Source of the DNA: Phycisphaerales bacterium
GTDB lineage: Bacteria > Planctomycetota > Phycisphaerae > Sedimentisphaerales > Anaerobacaceae
DNA: 47,968 nucleotides
Direction: 5' to 3'
Assembly: GCA_020352215.1 (NCBI GenBank)
Contig: CP070675.1
Location: 3,086,723-3,134,690, forward strand
Shown: positions 25,456-34,709 of the stretch, piece by piece
How the letters are laid out: every line of letters starts with the position of its first letter
Position numbering within the stretch: the first letter of the stretch is position 1
The notes under the pieces: model-generated
Told to the model about the DNA's origin: nothing
Seen by the model: only the letters and a program-made list of their open reading frames with translations
Database searches by the model: none
Translations under genes and position numbers: made by a program

Positions 25456-28400
25456 ATGAAGAAGGCTGTTCTGTTCAGTTACGCCGTGCTGTCCGTTGTG
25501 GGGGCCCTTTCGCAGGCGGAAACCCGCCTTGTTCCGGGTGAATACACCACCATTCAACGGGCGATCCGGGACTGCAACGACGGTGATGTAGTGATTGTCG
25601 AGCCCGGCAAGTACTATGAGACGATCAACTATAGCGGCAAGAACATAACGATCAGAAGTACCGACCCAAACGACCCGGCCGTTGTAGCCTCTACTGTTAT
25701 TGACGGTGACGGCGACGGGACTGTGGTGACTTTTGAAAACGGTGAAAGCCCGAGCGCGGTCTTGACGGGTTTTACGATTAGGGGTGGCTTCGGTACACTG
25801 ACTACCGACGTTGAACCCTCCGTCACGCTTTTCATGGGAGCGGGCATCTACTGTTTTCTGGCATCGCCGACCATTACAGGCAATGTGATAAGCGATAATC
25901 ACGGCCCGACGAGGATGGAAGGAGACACGCCCGATTGGCAAGTGAGCTATGGGGTGGCGATCGGTGGTGTGACTGTCGGTGGTGTGGCGGCTGGGCCGGT
26001 CATTAGTCGCAATACAATCACGCACAACACGGGATACGCGGGGGCCGGCATATTTCTGATTGGCGATGTGACCATCAGGGACAATTTGATATACGAAAAT
26101 TCTGCACTTGTCGGTGGCGGTGTCATATTGGCTGGAGGGCGCTTGATTAACAATACCATCGTCGCCAACGATGCCAGCTTCGCCGGGGGGGCTCAGCAAG
26201 CGGGCAACGTTTACATTCTGTATAGTCCTGAGTTTGGACAGATGTCTGTGGTCAATAACATAATCTGCAACGCCACCTCTGGTGGCGGCATATACTGGCC
26301 GAGTGGTTACCAGGAGGGTTGGATCAGATTCAACGACGTCTGGGGCAATGTGCCCGGTAATTACGGTGGAGTCAACCAGGAGGGAACTGCGCTAGTCTGG
26401 GATGGCCCGCTTGATGCGACGGGAACTCTTGGAAATATCTCTGTGAATCCAATGTTCGTCAATCCCGCAGACGATGACTATCACCTGCAGACCGGCTCCC
26501 CATGTATAGCGGCCGGTGACCCGAGCTATGTCCCCCCAATCGGGGTAAAAGATATCGACGGCGAACCAAGGGTTTACGCGCAGGCAATTGATATTGGGGC
26601 GGATGAATATGTTGGCTATATTGGGCCAGTGCCCAATGCCGGCCGGGACCAGCACATCGTCGAGCCCCAGTTGGTAACTCTCGACGGCAGTGACAGCTTC
26701 TTCTACGACCCATGTGGCGTAATGGTATTTCAGTGGACGCAGGTGGCAGGCCCGCCCGTGGAGCTTAGTGATCCGGCAGCCGTGCAGCCCACATTCATGG
26801 CCGAGGTCGAAGGCGAATACCGATTTGAACTTGTCGTGGCGGACGATCTCAATACAAGCGGGCCGGATGAGGTATTGATTTTGTTTGGTCCTAATCGTAA
26901 ACCTGTTGCCGATGCGGGTCCCGATAGAGTATGCGGTGCACCGGACCGAGTCGCTCTCGACGGCACCGGTTCCTTTGACCCAGACCCGGATGTGCTGATC
27001 TATACGTGGAGGCAATTGGAAGGGCCTGAAGTGGTCCTTCAAAATGGCGATACGGCTACCCCTTTCTTTGACTGCACTGAGGAGGGCCTGTATGTGTTTG
27101 AACTGGTCGTCAGCGATGGCATTGTGGATAGCGAGCCCAGCCTGGTGAAGGTAACGACTGTCGTTGTGACGCGCAACCAGGAACCCCTGAATATTGAGCC
27201 AGATACGGACGGCTACTGTCATTACGCAGATGTCTCCGGCACGAAACTTGTTTATGCTGTGGGTCTAGGCAACGACTACACATGGGACATCAGGTGTAAG
27301 GATCTGGAAACGGGTGATGGTGATTTGTTCACAGGCGGTGGAATCGACACGCAACCTAAAATAGACGGTGACGTAGTGGTGTGGTCTGGCGGTCCCTTGT
27401 TCCCAAGTGGGCAGGGCCGGGAGAACACCAGTGTCTTTGCGCGGAACATCGCAACGGGCAAACAAGTTGTCCTAAGGCAGTACAGCAATACTGAGTCCTA
27501 CAGTCATCCGGCGGTTTCAGGCAACAAGGTGGTCTGGTTGCAGCACATCGAGATCGACAGGGCAAATGAACTGAGCTGGAACAACACGCCGTATGATATA
27601 TGTGGAGCCGACATAACCGATCTGGACAATCCGGTATATTTCAACGTTGCCTACAACGCAGGATTTCGTGATCCCTATCCGGTCCAGACGTATGACCGTG
27701 ACTTTGATAGTGTCGTAGACGTATCAGGCGACATTGTGGTCTGGGAGGGCAACGGCGACATCTTTGGCGCCGATATCTCGAATGTGCACGACACTAAGGT
27801 CTTTACGATCTGCGATCATCCGGCCCGCCAGTATGACCCTGCAATCTCCGGAAACCTTGTCGTGTGGACGGACGAGCGCAACGATGAAGGGGACATATTT
27901 GGTGCGGATGTCCGTGATCCTGAGACTATCGAGGAGCTGGCAATCGTCAGAGCGCCGGGTGCCCAGCTTCAGCCAGATGTTGATGGTTGTATGGTCGTGT
28001 ACATTGAGGGCAGCGCCTACGGTGGCCAGATCAAAGCCACTTACCTGACCAGATATGGTGTGCTGGATGCGGGATCCGTCCCCTCCACAGGTGTTGGGCC
28101 TGCAATTGATTCCGACACGGTTGTGTGGCAGAGTTCGACTAGCTTTGGCGGGGCTATGGCGGCTACCTTGGGATTCGCGTACTCGGGCGCCGATGGACCG
28201 ATTGAGAATCTGACTTCGGGCAAGTATTACGACTATGTTCAGCACGCTATCCATGCCGCTGAACCTGGCGATGTTATTGTCGTTGGTGCCGGGAAATACG
28301 AGGAAAGTATCAGATTCCGAGGCAAGAACTTGACTGTCCGATCACTGGATCCAAACGATCCGCCGGTTGTGACTGCTACCGTCATTGATGGTGGCAGTGA

Positions 28401-29406
28401 CGCAGTGATCTTCTCCGGCGGCGTCGATGCCAACTGTGTCCTGGCGGGCTTGACAATAACCGGCGCAAGTAGGGGAGTCCATTGCTCTGGGTCGTCCCCG
28501 ACAATTATGAACTGCAGAATCGCAGACAACAGGGGTGCGGGCGTTAAGCTGGCAAACGAGAGCAATCCAACGATCGACAACTGCCGTATCGTCGCCAACC
28601 GAGGTGCGGGCATCGACATGCGCGCGCGTAGGGTCGGACGATTGTCGTACTACAACTATGCCACAGTCACGAACAGCATTATTGCTGCAAATCGGCAGCA
28701 GGGTGTTTTTGGCAGCAAACCGGCGATTTCTTGTTGCACCATTGTCCAAAACCTGGGGCAAGGCATTTCCAGCGTTGCGCCGTCCGTAACAAACTCCATA
28801 ATCTACTATAACGGCGGCGCTCAGATCGAGAGCTATTCTGCCGCCGTTACATACAGTGCTGTCCAGGGTGGCTGGCCGGGTCTTGGCAACACCGATGCTG
28901 ATCCCTGTTTTGTTGACGTCGGTCACTGGGCGGACCGCAGCGACCCGAACATCTGGGTTGATCCGGAGAACCCCAATGCCATCTGGGTAGATGGTGACTA
29001 CCATCTGAGCAGCCAGGGTTGGCGGTGGAATGCATTGAGGAGGGTGTGGACATGGGATGATGCCACCAGCGGCTGTATTGACGCGGGCAATCCCGGCACA
29101 TCTATTGACGAAGAACTGGCTTCTGTTCCCGGCGACCTCGGCAACGAGTGGGGTCAAAATGTACGCGTTAATATGGGCGCTTTTGGTGGTGCGGCCCAGG
29201 CGAGCATGGCACCACCCGGTTGGGCACTGCTGGCTGACTTGGACAATGACGGCCATGTTGATTTGCATGACTATGCTCTGCAAACCGGCATGTGGGCCGG
29301 TTCGGCGGATCACCCCGGTGACTTGGATAGAAACGGACGTGTCGATTTAGGTGATGTCGCCCTAATTTCAGACAAGTGGCTTGCCGAAGCGATGCGAGGT
29401 GAATGA
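25456..29406 (+). CDS. Giant secreted beta-helix/PKD/propeller protein with dockerin-like tail
   Basis: The 1316-residue protein has an N-terminal signal peptide (to about residue 20). From about residue 20 to 390 it is a right-handed parallel beta-helix of the pectate-lyase/NosD kind (ISRNTITHNTGYAGAGIFL). Residues about 395-570 are two PKD-like domains (VTLDGSDSF and VALDGTGSFDPDP). Residues about 575-920 form a TolB-like beta-propeller with repeated VVWxD blades. A second beta-helix follows (about 925-1255), and residues 1265-1312 are a dockerin pair (DLDNDGHVDLHDYAL and DLDRNGRVDLGDVAL). Two beta-helices both start with a PGxYxTIQRAI-type or PGDVIVV segment, implying duplication. ATG 25456 is preceded by an AGAAAGGA-like site. 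Function is probably extracellular polysaccharide recognition; no catalytic triad was identified. Confidence 0.85.
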   Translation: MKKAVLFSYAVLSVVGALSQAETRLVPGEYTTIQRAIRDCNDGDVVIVEPGKYYETINYSGKNITIRSTDPNDPAVVASTVIDGDGDGTVVTFENGESPSAVLTGFTIRGGFGTLTTDVEPSVTLFMGAGIYCFLASPTITGNVISDNHGPTRMEGDTPDWQVSYGVAIGGVTVGGVAAGPVISRNTITHNTGYAGAGIFLIGDVTIRDNLIYENSALVGGGVILAGGRLINNTIVANDASFAGGAQQAGNVYILYSPEFGQMSVVNNIICNATSGGGIYWPSGYQEGWIRFNDVWGNVPGNYGGVNQEGTALVWDGPLDATGTLGNISVNPMFVNPADDDYHLQTGSPCIAAGDPSYVPPIGVKDIDGEPRVYAQAIDIGADEYVGYIGPVPNAGRDQHIVEPQLVTLDGSDSFFYDPCGVMVFQWTQVAGPPVELSDPAAVQPTFMAEVEGEYRFELVVADDLNTSGPDEVLILFGPNRKPVADAGPDRVCGAPDRVALDGTGSFDPDPDVLIYTWRQLEGPEVVLQNGDTATPFFDCTEEGLYVFELVVSDGIVDSEPSLVKVTTVVVTRNQEPLNIEPDTDGYCHYADVSGTKLVYAVGLGNDYTWDIRCKDLETGDGDLFTGGGIDTQPKIDGDVVVWSGGPLFPSGQGRENTSVFARNIATGKQVVLRQYSNTESYSHPAVSGNKVVWLQHIEIDRANELSWNNTPYDICGADITDLDNPVYFNVAYNAGFRDPYPVQTYDRDFDSVVDVSGDIVVWEGNGDIFGADISNVHDTKVFTICDHPARQYDPAISGNLVVWTDERNDEGDIFGADVRDPETIEELAIVRAPGAQLQPDVDGCMVVYIEGSAYGGQIKATYLTRYGVLDAGSVPSTGVGPAIDSDTVVWQSSTSFGGAMAATLGFAYSGADGPIENLTSGKYYDYVQHAIHAAEPGDVIVVGAGKYEESIRFRGKNLTVRSLDPNDPPVVTATVIDGGSDAVIFSGGVDANCVLAGLTITGASRGVHCSGSSPTIMNCRIADNRGAGVKLANESNPTIDNCRIVANRGAGIDMRARRVGRLSYYNYATVTNSIIAANRQQGVFGSKPAISCCTIVQNLGQGISSVAPSVTNSIIYYNGGAQIESYSAAVTYSAVQGGWPGLGNTDADPCFVDVGHWADRSDPNIWVDPENPNAIWVDGDYHLSSQGWRWNALRRVWTWDDATSGCIDAGNPGTSIDEELASVPGDLGNEWGQNVRVNMGAFGGAAQASMAPPGWALLADLDNDGHVDLHDYALQTGMWAGSADHPGDLDRNGRVDLGDVALISDKWLAEAMRGE

Positions 29407-29533
29407 GATAACACTCTGCTTGATCGGATGGACTCTCACGAGTTAATGGTTGAAGCCGGACCGTCCTTGCCTTCGTCGGTCCGTGTGTGCCCCGAAGCCG
29501 TGACATAAGGGGAAACTGAGGCCGAATGGCCTG

Positions 29534-30421
29534 TCACTGAGCCGCGGTGTCAGTGTCTCTTGGCGGCTGCGGCCGTCCCTTCAACCATTCATGGAGCTTC
29601 TCGTACTCACCCGATTTCATGTGATAGCTGTGGCCGGCGTCGGGGAATTTGCCGCTTCGTGTCTGTTCGGCGTAGGCCGTGAACGCGTCAATCGTACGCT
29701 GGGCAAGGTTGTCATAGCTTTTCGCGAACTTCGGGCTTGGCCCTTGTGTCAGTCCCAGTATATCCGGGGCAATGAGAATCTGACCATCACAGCCGGGGCC
29801 GGAGCCACAGCTGATAACGGGCACTGCGCAGCGTTTGGTTATGGCCTCTGCAACCTCGGCAGCGGTTCCCTCGATCAGCAGTGAGTCTGCTCCGGCCTCA
29901 ATCATTTGATCCGCCTGACTTATCATCTCCATTGCCATTTCTGCTGTGGTGGCCTCAGCCTTGAACCGGCCGATCTTGCTGATTGTCTGCGGTCTTATGC
30001 CGATGTGAGCCATCACTGCTATCCCTGCGTCACTCACTGTTCGAATGGCATCGCGATACGCGCTGGAAGCTTCGATTTTGACCATTTGTGCCTGAGCCTC
30101 GGTGACAAATCTGCCGGCGTTTCTCAGGGCTTCAGTGACGCTTACCTGGTAGGATAGGAATGGCATGTCGGCGACCAAGTATAGGTTCGGTGCCCCTCGA
30201 CGAACCGCAGCTGTTATGGCCACCATGAAATCCATCGTTGCCTGCAGTGTGGAGTCGAAACCAAGCATGGCCTCAGCAGCAGAGTCACCCACCAATATCA
30301 TGTCGACGGCGGCTTGAGCAGCCAGCCTCGCGGTCGTGTGGTCATAGCAGCTGACCGCAACGATCTTGCGCCCTTTGCGTTTGCTTGCTACCAAGTCTGC
30401 AATTGTAGTCTTAGTTTCCAT
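29534..30421 (-). CDS. panB: 3-methyl-2-oxobutanoate hydroxymethyltransferase
   Basis: First committed enzyme of pantothenate synthesis: transfers hydroxymethyl from methylene-tetrahydrofolate to 2-oxoisovalerate. Signatures are SCYDHTTARL, DMILVGDSAAEAMLGF with the metal-binding Asp, LVADMPFLSYQ, VKIEASS, AHIGIRPQ, and the late catalytic Glu and SCGSGPGCDGQIL. The 295 residues fit the family. METKTTIADLVASK at 30421 matches the usual PanB start; the frame continues to a TTG at 30484 with no homology. No other pan genes are adjacent. The terminator-tailed RNA at 30.7 kb runs the other way. Confidence 0.92.
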   Translation of the reverse strand: METKTTIADLVASKRKGRKIVAVSCYDHTTARLAAQAAVDMILVGDSAAEAMLGFDSTLQATMDFMVAITAAVRRGAPNLYLVADMPFLSYQVSVTEALRNAGRFVTEAQAQMVKIEASSAYRDAIRTVSDAGIAVMAHIGIRPQTISKIGRFKAEATTAEMAMEMISQADQMIEAGADSLLIEGTAAEVAEAITKRCAVPVISCGSGPGCDGQILIAPDILGLTQGPSPKFAKSYDNLAQRTIDAFTAYAEQTRSGKFPDAGHSYHMKSGEYEKLHEWLKGRPQPPRDTDTAAQ

Positions 30422-30669
30422 GACGCCGTGCCCGAAAAATAACAGCCGTTTAGTTAGAATATGGGAACAAAGATTGTCCATCAAGCGTAAAATAGGTTAG
30501 CTAAAAGGCGCAATATTTGCAACCTGTGGAGAAAACAATTAATTATTGAAACTTTCTCCAGAAAAAAGCTTGATCGGCCAAAAAAAAATTGTATCTTTGT
30601 GTCAGAATTGCGTTTTTTGGCTAAAGAATTCTCTGTAGTCTTTTCGATTAAATAGAGAGTAAGACAAGG

Positions 30670-30771
30670 TTGACAGGATTTTCGGAGCCTTAGTAGGTAA
30701 GGCTGTTAATTTAGCTTTTCATCACCCTCCTCCGAAGCCAGATTCTGTTGTATCTAGAATCTGGCTTTTTT
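30670..30771 (+). ncRNA. Candidate trans-acting small RNA with intrinsic terminator
   Basis: TTGACA at 30670-30675 could be a -35 box; the -10 (TAGGTA or close) is weak. The region then holds a 7-bp hairpin, AGCCTTA/TAAGGCT (30686-30692 with 30698-30704), an unstructured stretch containing CACCCTCCTCC, which is complementary to a Shine-Dalgarno core, and a perfect 11-bp terminator stem (30736-30746 with 30756-30766) ending in TTTTTT. There is no plus-strand gene upstream that this terminator could serve. The start of the RNA is uncertain; if the promoter is used, the first hairpin is outside the transcript. Confidence 0.5.
30735..30771 (+). terminator. Strong intrinsic terminator of the candidate sRNA
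   Basis: An 11-bp perfect stem with a 9-base loop (30747-30755) and six Ts at 30766-30771. On the opposite strand no T tract follows, so it acts on the plus strand only. Confidence 0.9.
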
Positions 30772-31122
30772 CACCGCGACATCTGTTAACTTGGACAGCT
30801 TGCGCAATCTTGTGGCTTGTCAAAGCGGAGAATATGGGAGCTAAGGGGCGTGGCGTCTGGCCCCTGACCGGCCCATTGTCGCGGTGACAGTGAGGGTACG
30901 ATGGGTATGGTCTGTCGCTTTCGTGGGAGAAGGTGACAGAATCAGAGCGAGGGCGAACTCAATTTGCCATCGACGGCAGGGGTAGTGTGAGTTGCTTTGT
31001 GGATATGGCCTCGATGTCAAAACAGGTAGCTCACCGACCACTTGGTCAGGCCGAAGGGGCTGAAATCGTAAGCTCAGAGGCAACGATCATGCACCGATTG
31101 CGGGGTCGGATGCGGCAACCGC

Positions 31123-32082
31123 CTATTCGGTTGCCCGGGGGCAGGACTGAATATAATTGAGGACGTTGCCGAGCTTGGCTGTTGCGACAGCGACGGTACA
31201 GTCAGCGGCCCCGTAGTAGAGGTGAAGCTGGTCCGTTTCTTTGTGGACAATAGCCCCTGTAGGAAAAACCACGTCGGCGACGTCGCCGACCCGTTCGTAG
31301 TACGCACTTGGGCCCAGAACCCATTCATCACTTCGGTGCAGCACCTTCCATGGCGAGTTCAAATCCAAGAGTGCCAGACCGACACGGTATATCTGCCCTG
31401 CTGCAGTGCTCCGAACGCCATGGTAGAATATCAGCCAACCTTCCGGTGTTTCGATGGGTTGACAGGCCAGTCCGATTCGATGGCAGTCCCAGTAGGCGGG
31501 CCGCGTTCTAATGAGCAGCTGGTGGTCGCCCCAGTGCTTAAGATCGGGCGAGAAACTGAGCCACACGTGCGCCTCACCTCGAACGATTGGGCGGTGGATC
31601 AGCGCGAATCGCCCGTTAAACCTGCGAGGAAACAGACAGGCATCCTTGTCCTCGGGCGGCAAAAGGCCACCGAGACGGGCAAAGCTTCTGAAGTTCTTCG
31701 TAATCGCCAGCGAAACCACAGGGCCGCCTTCGCTAAAAGACACGTAGGTAACGGCAAACTGCTTTTGCTCCTCGAGCCAGACGATCCGAGGGTCTTCAAG
31801 GCCCCATTTCTCCTCTCGTGAGTCTTGGTCGGCCTCGAGTGTTGGCGAAGGGTCAATTTCCCAGTTTGTGAAGCCGTCGGCGCTGCGGGCGACGGTCAGA
31901 TGCGAGAAGCCTCGCATGTCCTCCACTCGTAGCAGCAACAGTGTTTCTGTGTTCAACTTGGCCGCTGCAGGGTTGAAGACCGCGTTTGCCGGGTAGGGCC
32001 AATCTTCCGGTCTGATGATGGGATTGCCCTCGTATTTCTGGAAGAGTCTGTATGCTTGTTGCCCTCGAGAAAGCTCGGTCAT
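31123..32082 (-). CDS. Glycoside hydrolase family 130 (mannoside phosphorylase/mannosidase type)
   Basis: A 319-residue five-bladed propeller protein. GH130 marks are FNPAAAKLNTETLLLLRVE at the N-terminus, WGLEDPRIVWLEEQ with the catalytic Asp, YWDCHRIGLACQPIETPEGWL and HLYYGAADC near the end. GH130 enzymes phosphorolyse or hydrolyse beta-mannosides; the clade decides which, and I cannot resolve it by eye. ATG 32082 is chosen, with GGGGA upstream; the frame runs 20 codons further back. A hairpin GGCAACCG/CGGTTGCC spans its stop codon (31114-31135). No sugar transporter or other glycosidase is adjacent. Confidence 0.9.
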   Translation of the reverse strand: MTELSRGQQAYRLFQKYEGNPIIRPEDWPYPANAVFNPAAAKLNTETLLLLRVEDMRGFSHLTVARSADGFTNWEIDPSPTLEADQDSREEKWGLEDPRIVWLEEQKQFAVTYVSFSEGGPVVSLAITKNFRSFARLGGLLPPEDKDACLFPRRFNGRFALIHRPIVRGEAHVWLSFSPDLKHWGDHQLLIRTRPAYWDCHRIGLACQPIETPEGWLIFYHGVRSTAAGQIYRVGLALLDLNSPWKVLHRSDEWVLGPSAYYERVGDVADVVFPTGAIVHKETDQLHLYYGAADCTVAVATAKLGNVLNYIQSCPRATE

Positions 32083-32328
32083 TCTTTGTTTCCCCACACG
32101 TACTGTATACCGCCGGGTTATAAACCAGGCACGGAGGCCCAAATCGGACCACTGTGATTGCAGTTGTCAACGTACGCCAACCAATCTAAATCGGCAAGAT
32201 GAATAGCCCAACTGTAAATGAAAGTACGAATATGGAGCCGAACGTGCCGAAATTCTCTCGCTGTACGCGAAAAGCCCGGTGGGGCGGGATATATGAGATG
32301 TGGTCTCGCGGACTGGCTGGCGGCACCG

Positions 32329-34533
32329 CTACGCCCCGACCAACTGGTTCTCATACAGGCTTTGGTACAATTGACACTTCTCAATCAGGTCATTGTGCTG
32401 CCCTTGAGCGATAATTTGCCCTTTGTCTATGACTATTATGACGTCCGCCGTAATTACGGTGCTGAATCTGTGGGCGATTATAAAGGTGGTCCTGCCATCC
32501 ATGACCTCGGCGATGGCCTTATGGATCTTTGCTTCGCTGTCGGCGTCGACTTGGCTTGTCGCCTCGTCGAAAATCAGGATCGAGGGATCATTCAGAATTG
32601 CCCTGGCAATGACGATTCTCTGCAGCTGGCCGCCGCTGAGGCCGGCACCTTGCTCACCTATGATTGTGTCGTAGCCGTCAGCTAAGGGCGTGATGAATTC
32701 GTGGGCAAACGCGCGCCTGGCTGCCGCAACACACTCTTCTCTGGTTGCGCCGGGCTTACCGTAGGAGATATTGGCGGCTATCGTGTCATTAAACGTTACC
32801 ACATCTTGAGTAACCATCGCGATCTGGCGTCGCAAGCTGACGAGCGTCGCATCGCGAATATCGTTGCCGTCGATCAGTATTCGGCCTGTGTCCGGATCGT
32901 AAAACCTGGGTATCAGATTTGCCAGGGTCGTCTTGCCCGAGCCATTTGGGCCTACGAGAGCAACGTTGTGGCCAGCCCTGACTGTCAGGTTTATTCCCCT
33001 GAGCACGGGGCTCTTGCTGCCGGGGTATGTAAAAGTCACATTCTCGAACGCGATTTCATTCTGCAGAGGGTGCAGCTCAATAACACCGCGTTTATCGGAC
33101 TCGACGGGCTGATCCAGGACGGCGAAGGCTCTTTCTGCGGCGGCATTTGCCCCCTGGATTCTGTTCCAGATGTCACTTATCTTTCGTACGGCGTCCGCAG
33201 AGACCCCCAACAGAATCAGAAGGGTGAGGAATTCCGGGCTGTCGATGCGGCCTTGTGTCACCCAGTGTGCGCCGACCACGAGCGCGGCAGCAGCGGCAGC
33301 CATTCCGAACACTTCCAACACGGGATTGGTTGCAGCATCCACCTTTGAAATCTTGAGCAGTTGCCGCAACAGTCGCTTGTTTATTTCTTTGAACTTTGCT
33401 TGCTCGTGGAGCTGCTGATTGTAGACTTTGACGATTTTGAGCCCTGCCATTGTTCCCTGAAGCTTTGCGAGCATTTGAGATCTCGCCACAAGCGATCGTT
33501 TCGTGGCGCGTTTCATTTTCTTGCCAAAGGCGGCCAACGACGCCACCACAAGCGGGGCAGAACAGAGGAAAACGAGTGTTAACTGCCAGTTCAACAGCAT
33601 TGCGCAGGTGATCATGAACAGGGCATTTAGCGGTTCTCGTAGCGCCTTGCCCAGCAGGACCTTGATCGCCTGGCCCATCACGGCAGTATCATGCACGATT
33701 CTACTGACGCCGTCGCTCGGCCGGGCGTTGGCGAAAGACCCCATCGGCATGTCCATAAGGTGCGAGAAGATGTCCTCGCGGAGGTGGTTGATTCCGACCT
33801 GCATGATCTTTTGAGCCAGATAACTCTGATAGAACCTTGCCAGGCATCGGATTACCGTGACTATCCCTATCACCAAGACAATGAATAACACGGCTCGTAT
33901 CTTGTTCTCCTTGGTCATCTCCCTTGGCAGAAAGCTGACAGCCCACCTCGCTCGGTCGATCAGCGATATCCTGAGTTCTCGTCTTAAACGGCCTACACGG
34001 CTCAGCTCAAGAGCCTTGACGGAGGGTTCATCATGGGATGTACTGAGAGTAAGCGTCCTGGTTTGGGGAGTTCCGTCGGCATCTGGTCGCTCTACCAGGA
34101 CACCCAGTTCCGTTTGGCCGGCACTGGCCAGTTCTTCGAGCAGCTTAGCGAAGGGTATTCCTTGAGGATAATCGGAGGCCTCAAGTGTGTCGATACCGGC
34201 AACGCTGTCCCCTGGCTTCAACCCTGCTGCTTCCGCCAAACTGTTCTTCTCGACGCCAGTTGCAAGCAGGCGATACGCAAGGGCGTGGTTCCCCGCGGTG
34301 CTGAAATCCGTGGTCTTGGGAACGTAGAACTCCAAGCCGTAGTGATATTCACACGTTTTTCTGTCGACCCAGCCATGCAGACCTTCGCTGCCCATCATTA
34401 CCTTCAGCAGCGGAATGATCGTCATGAAGCTGAGCGACAGAAGGGCGGCAACAACTACTGCGCTGAGGACCACCACAATGATACGGGGCCACTGCGGCCA
34501 GATATACTTGAACAACCGCTTGAAGGCCTTCAT
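32329..34533 (-). CDS. MsbA-type ABC exporter with inserted PDZ-like domain
   Basis: A 734-residue fused permease/ATPase. After TM1 (about 16-42) there is a periplasmic insertion of about 165 residues. Its residues 87-164 match a PDZ fold: a carboxylate-binding strand region, AGLKPGDSVAGID, then a helix (FAKLLEELA) and closing strands. TM2 begins near residue 212 and the remaining transmembrane segments continue to about 480. The ATPase has Walker A GPNGSGKTT (528), signature LSGGQ (632), Walker B ILIFDE (652) and H-loop His688. MsbA-like exporters move lipid A precursors or other hydrophobic molecules; the PDZ may gate substrate or a partner. The start at ATG 34533 (MKAFKRLFKYIW) is the natural N-terminus; an earlier frame extends to 34647. 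Confidence 0.92.
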   Translation of the reverse strand: MKAFKRLFKYIWPQWPRIIVVVLSAVVVAALLSLSFMTIIPLLKVMMGSEGLHGWVDRKTCEYHYGLEFYVPKTTDFSTAGNHALAYRLLATGVEKNSLAEAAGLKPGDSVAGIDTLEASDYPQGIPFAKLLEELASAGQTELGVLVERPDADGTPQTRTLTLSTSHDEPSVKALELSRVGRLRRELRISLIDRARWAVSFLPREMTKENKIRAVLFIVLVIGIVTVIRCLARFYQSYLAQKIMQVGINHLREDIFSHLMDMPMGSFANARPSDGVSRIVHDTAVMGQAIKVLLGKALREPLNALFMITCAMLLNWQLTLVFLCSAPLVVASLAAFGKKMKRATKRSLVARSQMLAKLQGTMAGLKIVKVYNQQLHEQAKFKEINKRLLRQLLKISKVDAATNPVLEVFGMAAAAAALVVGAHWVTQGRIDSPEFLTLLILLGVSADAVRKISDIWNRIQGANAAAERAFAVLDQPVESDKRGVIELHPLQNEIAFENVTFTYPGSKSPVLRGINLTVRAGHNVALVGPNGSGKTTLANLIPRFYDPDTGRILIDGNDIRDATLVSLRRQIAMVTQDVVTFNDTIAANISYGKPGATREECVAAARRAFAHEFITPLADGYDTIIGEQGAGLSGGQLQRIVIARAILNDPSILIFDEATSQVDADSEAKIHKAIAEVMDGRTTFIIAHRFSTVITADVIIVIDKGQIIAQGQHNDLIEKCQLYQSLYENQLVGA

Positions 34534-34655
34534 AAGGCGAATTTCTCCAGTTTCACTGAGTCTGCCCGCGGCATACGCGCCACGGAATCCCAAACCCTGG
34601 TGCAGACTGTCCACGATAACAGAATTGCCCGTTGCGGTCAAGTTCAATGCCCTTG

Positions 34656-34684
34656 TTGACCGTGCGGGGTGTTTCTGTTAGTTT
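34656..34684 (+). promoter_or_regulatory. Possible promoter of the MBL-fold hydrolase gene
   Basis: TTGACC (34656-34661), a 17-base spacer and TAGTTT (34679-34684) in the divergent region between the exporter and the hydrolase. AGGAG lies at 34697-34701 before ATG 34710. Confidence 0.4.
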
Positions 34685-34709
34685 AGCCGCCTTTTAGGAG
34701 AACCATTGG

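Larger units (their letters stand above)
30422..31122. other. Intergenic region between panB and GH130, holding the candidate sRNA
   Basis: No protein-coding frame stands out in about 700 bases. It contains A/T-rich panB upstream DNA, the RNA candidate at 30670-30771, and a GC-rich part after 30800 with no recognised structure. Confidence 0.5.
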
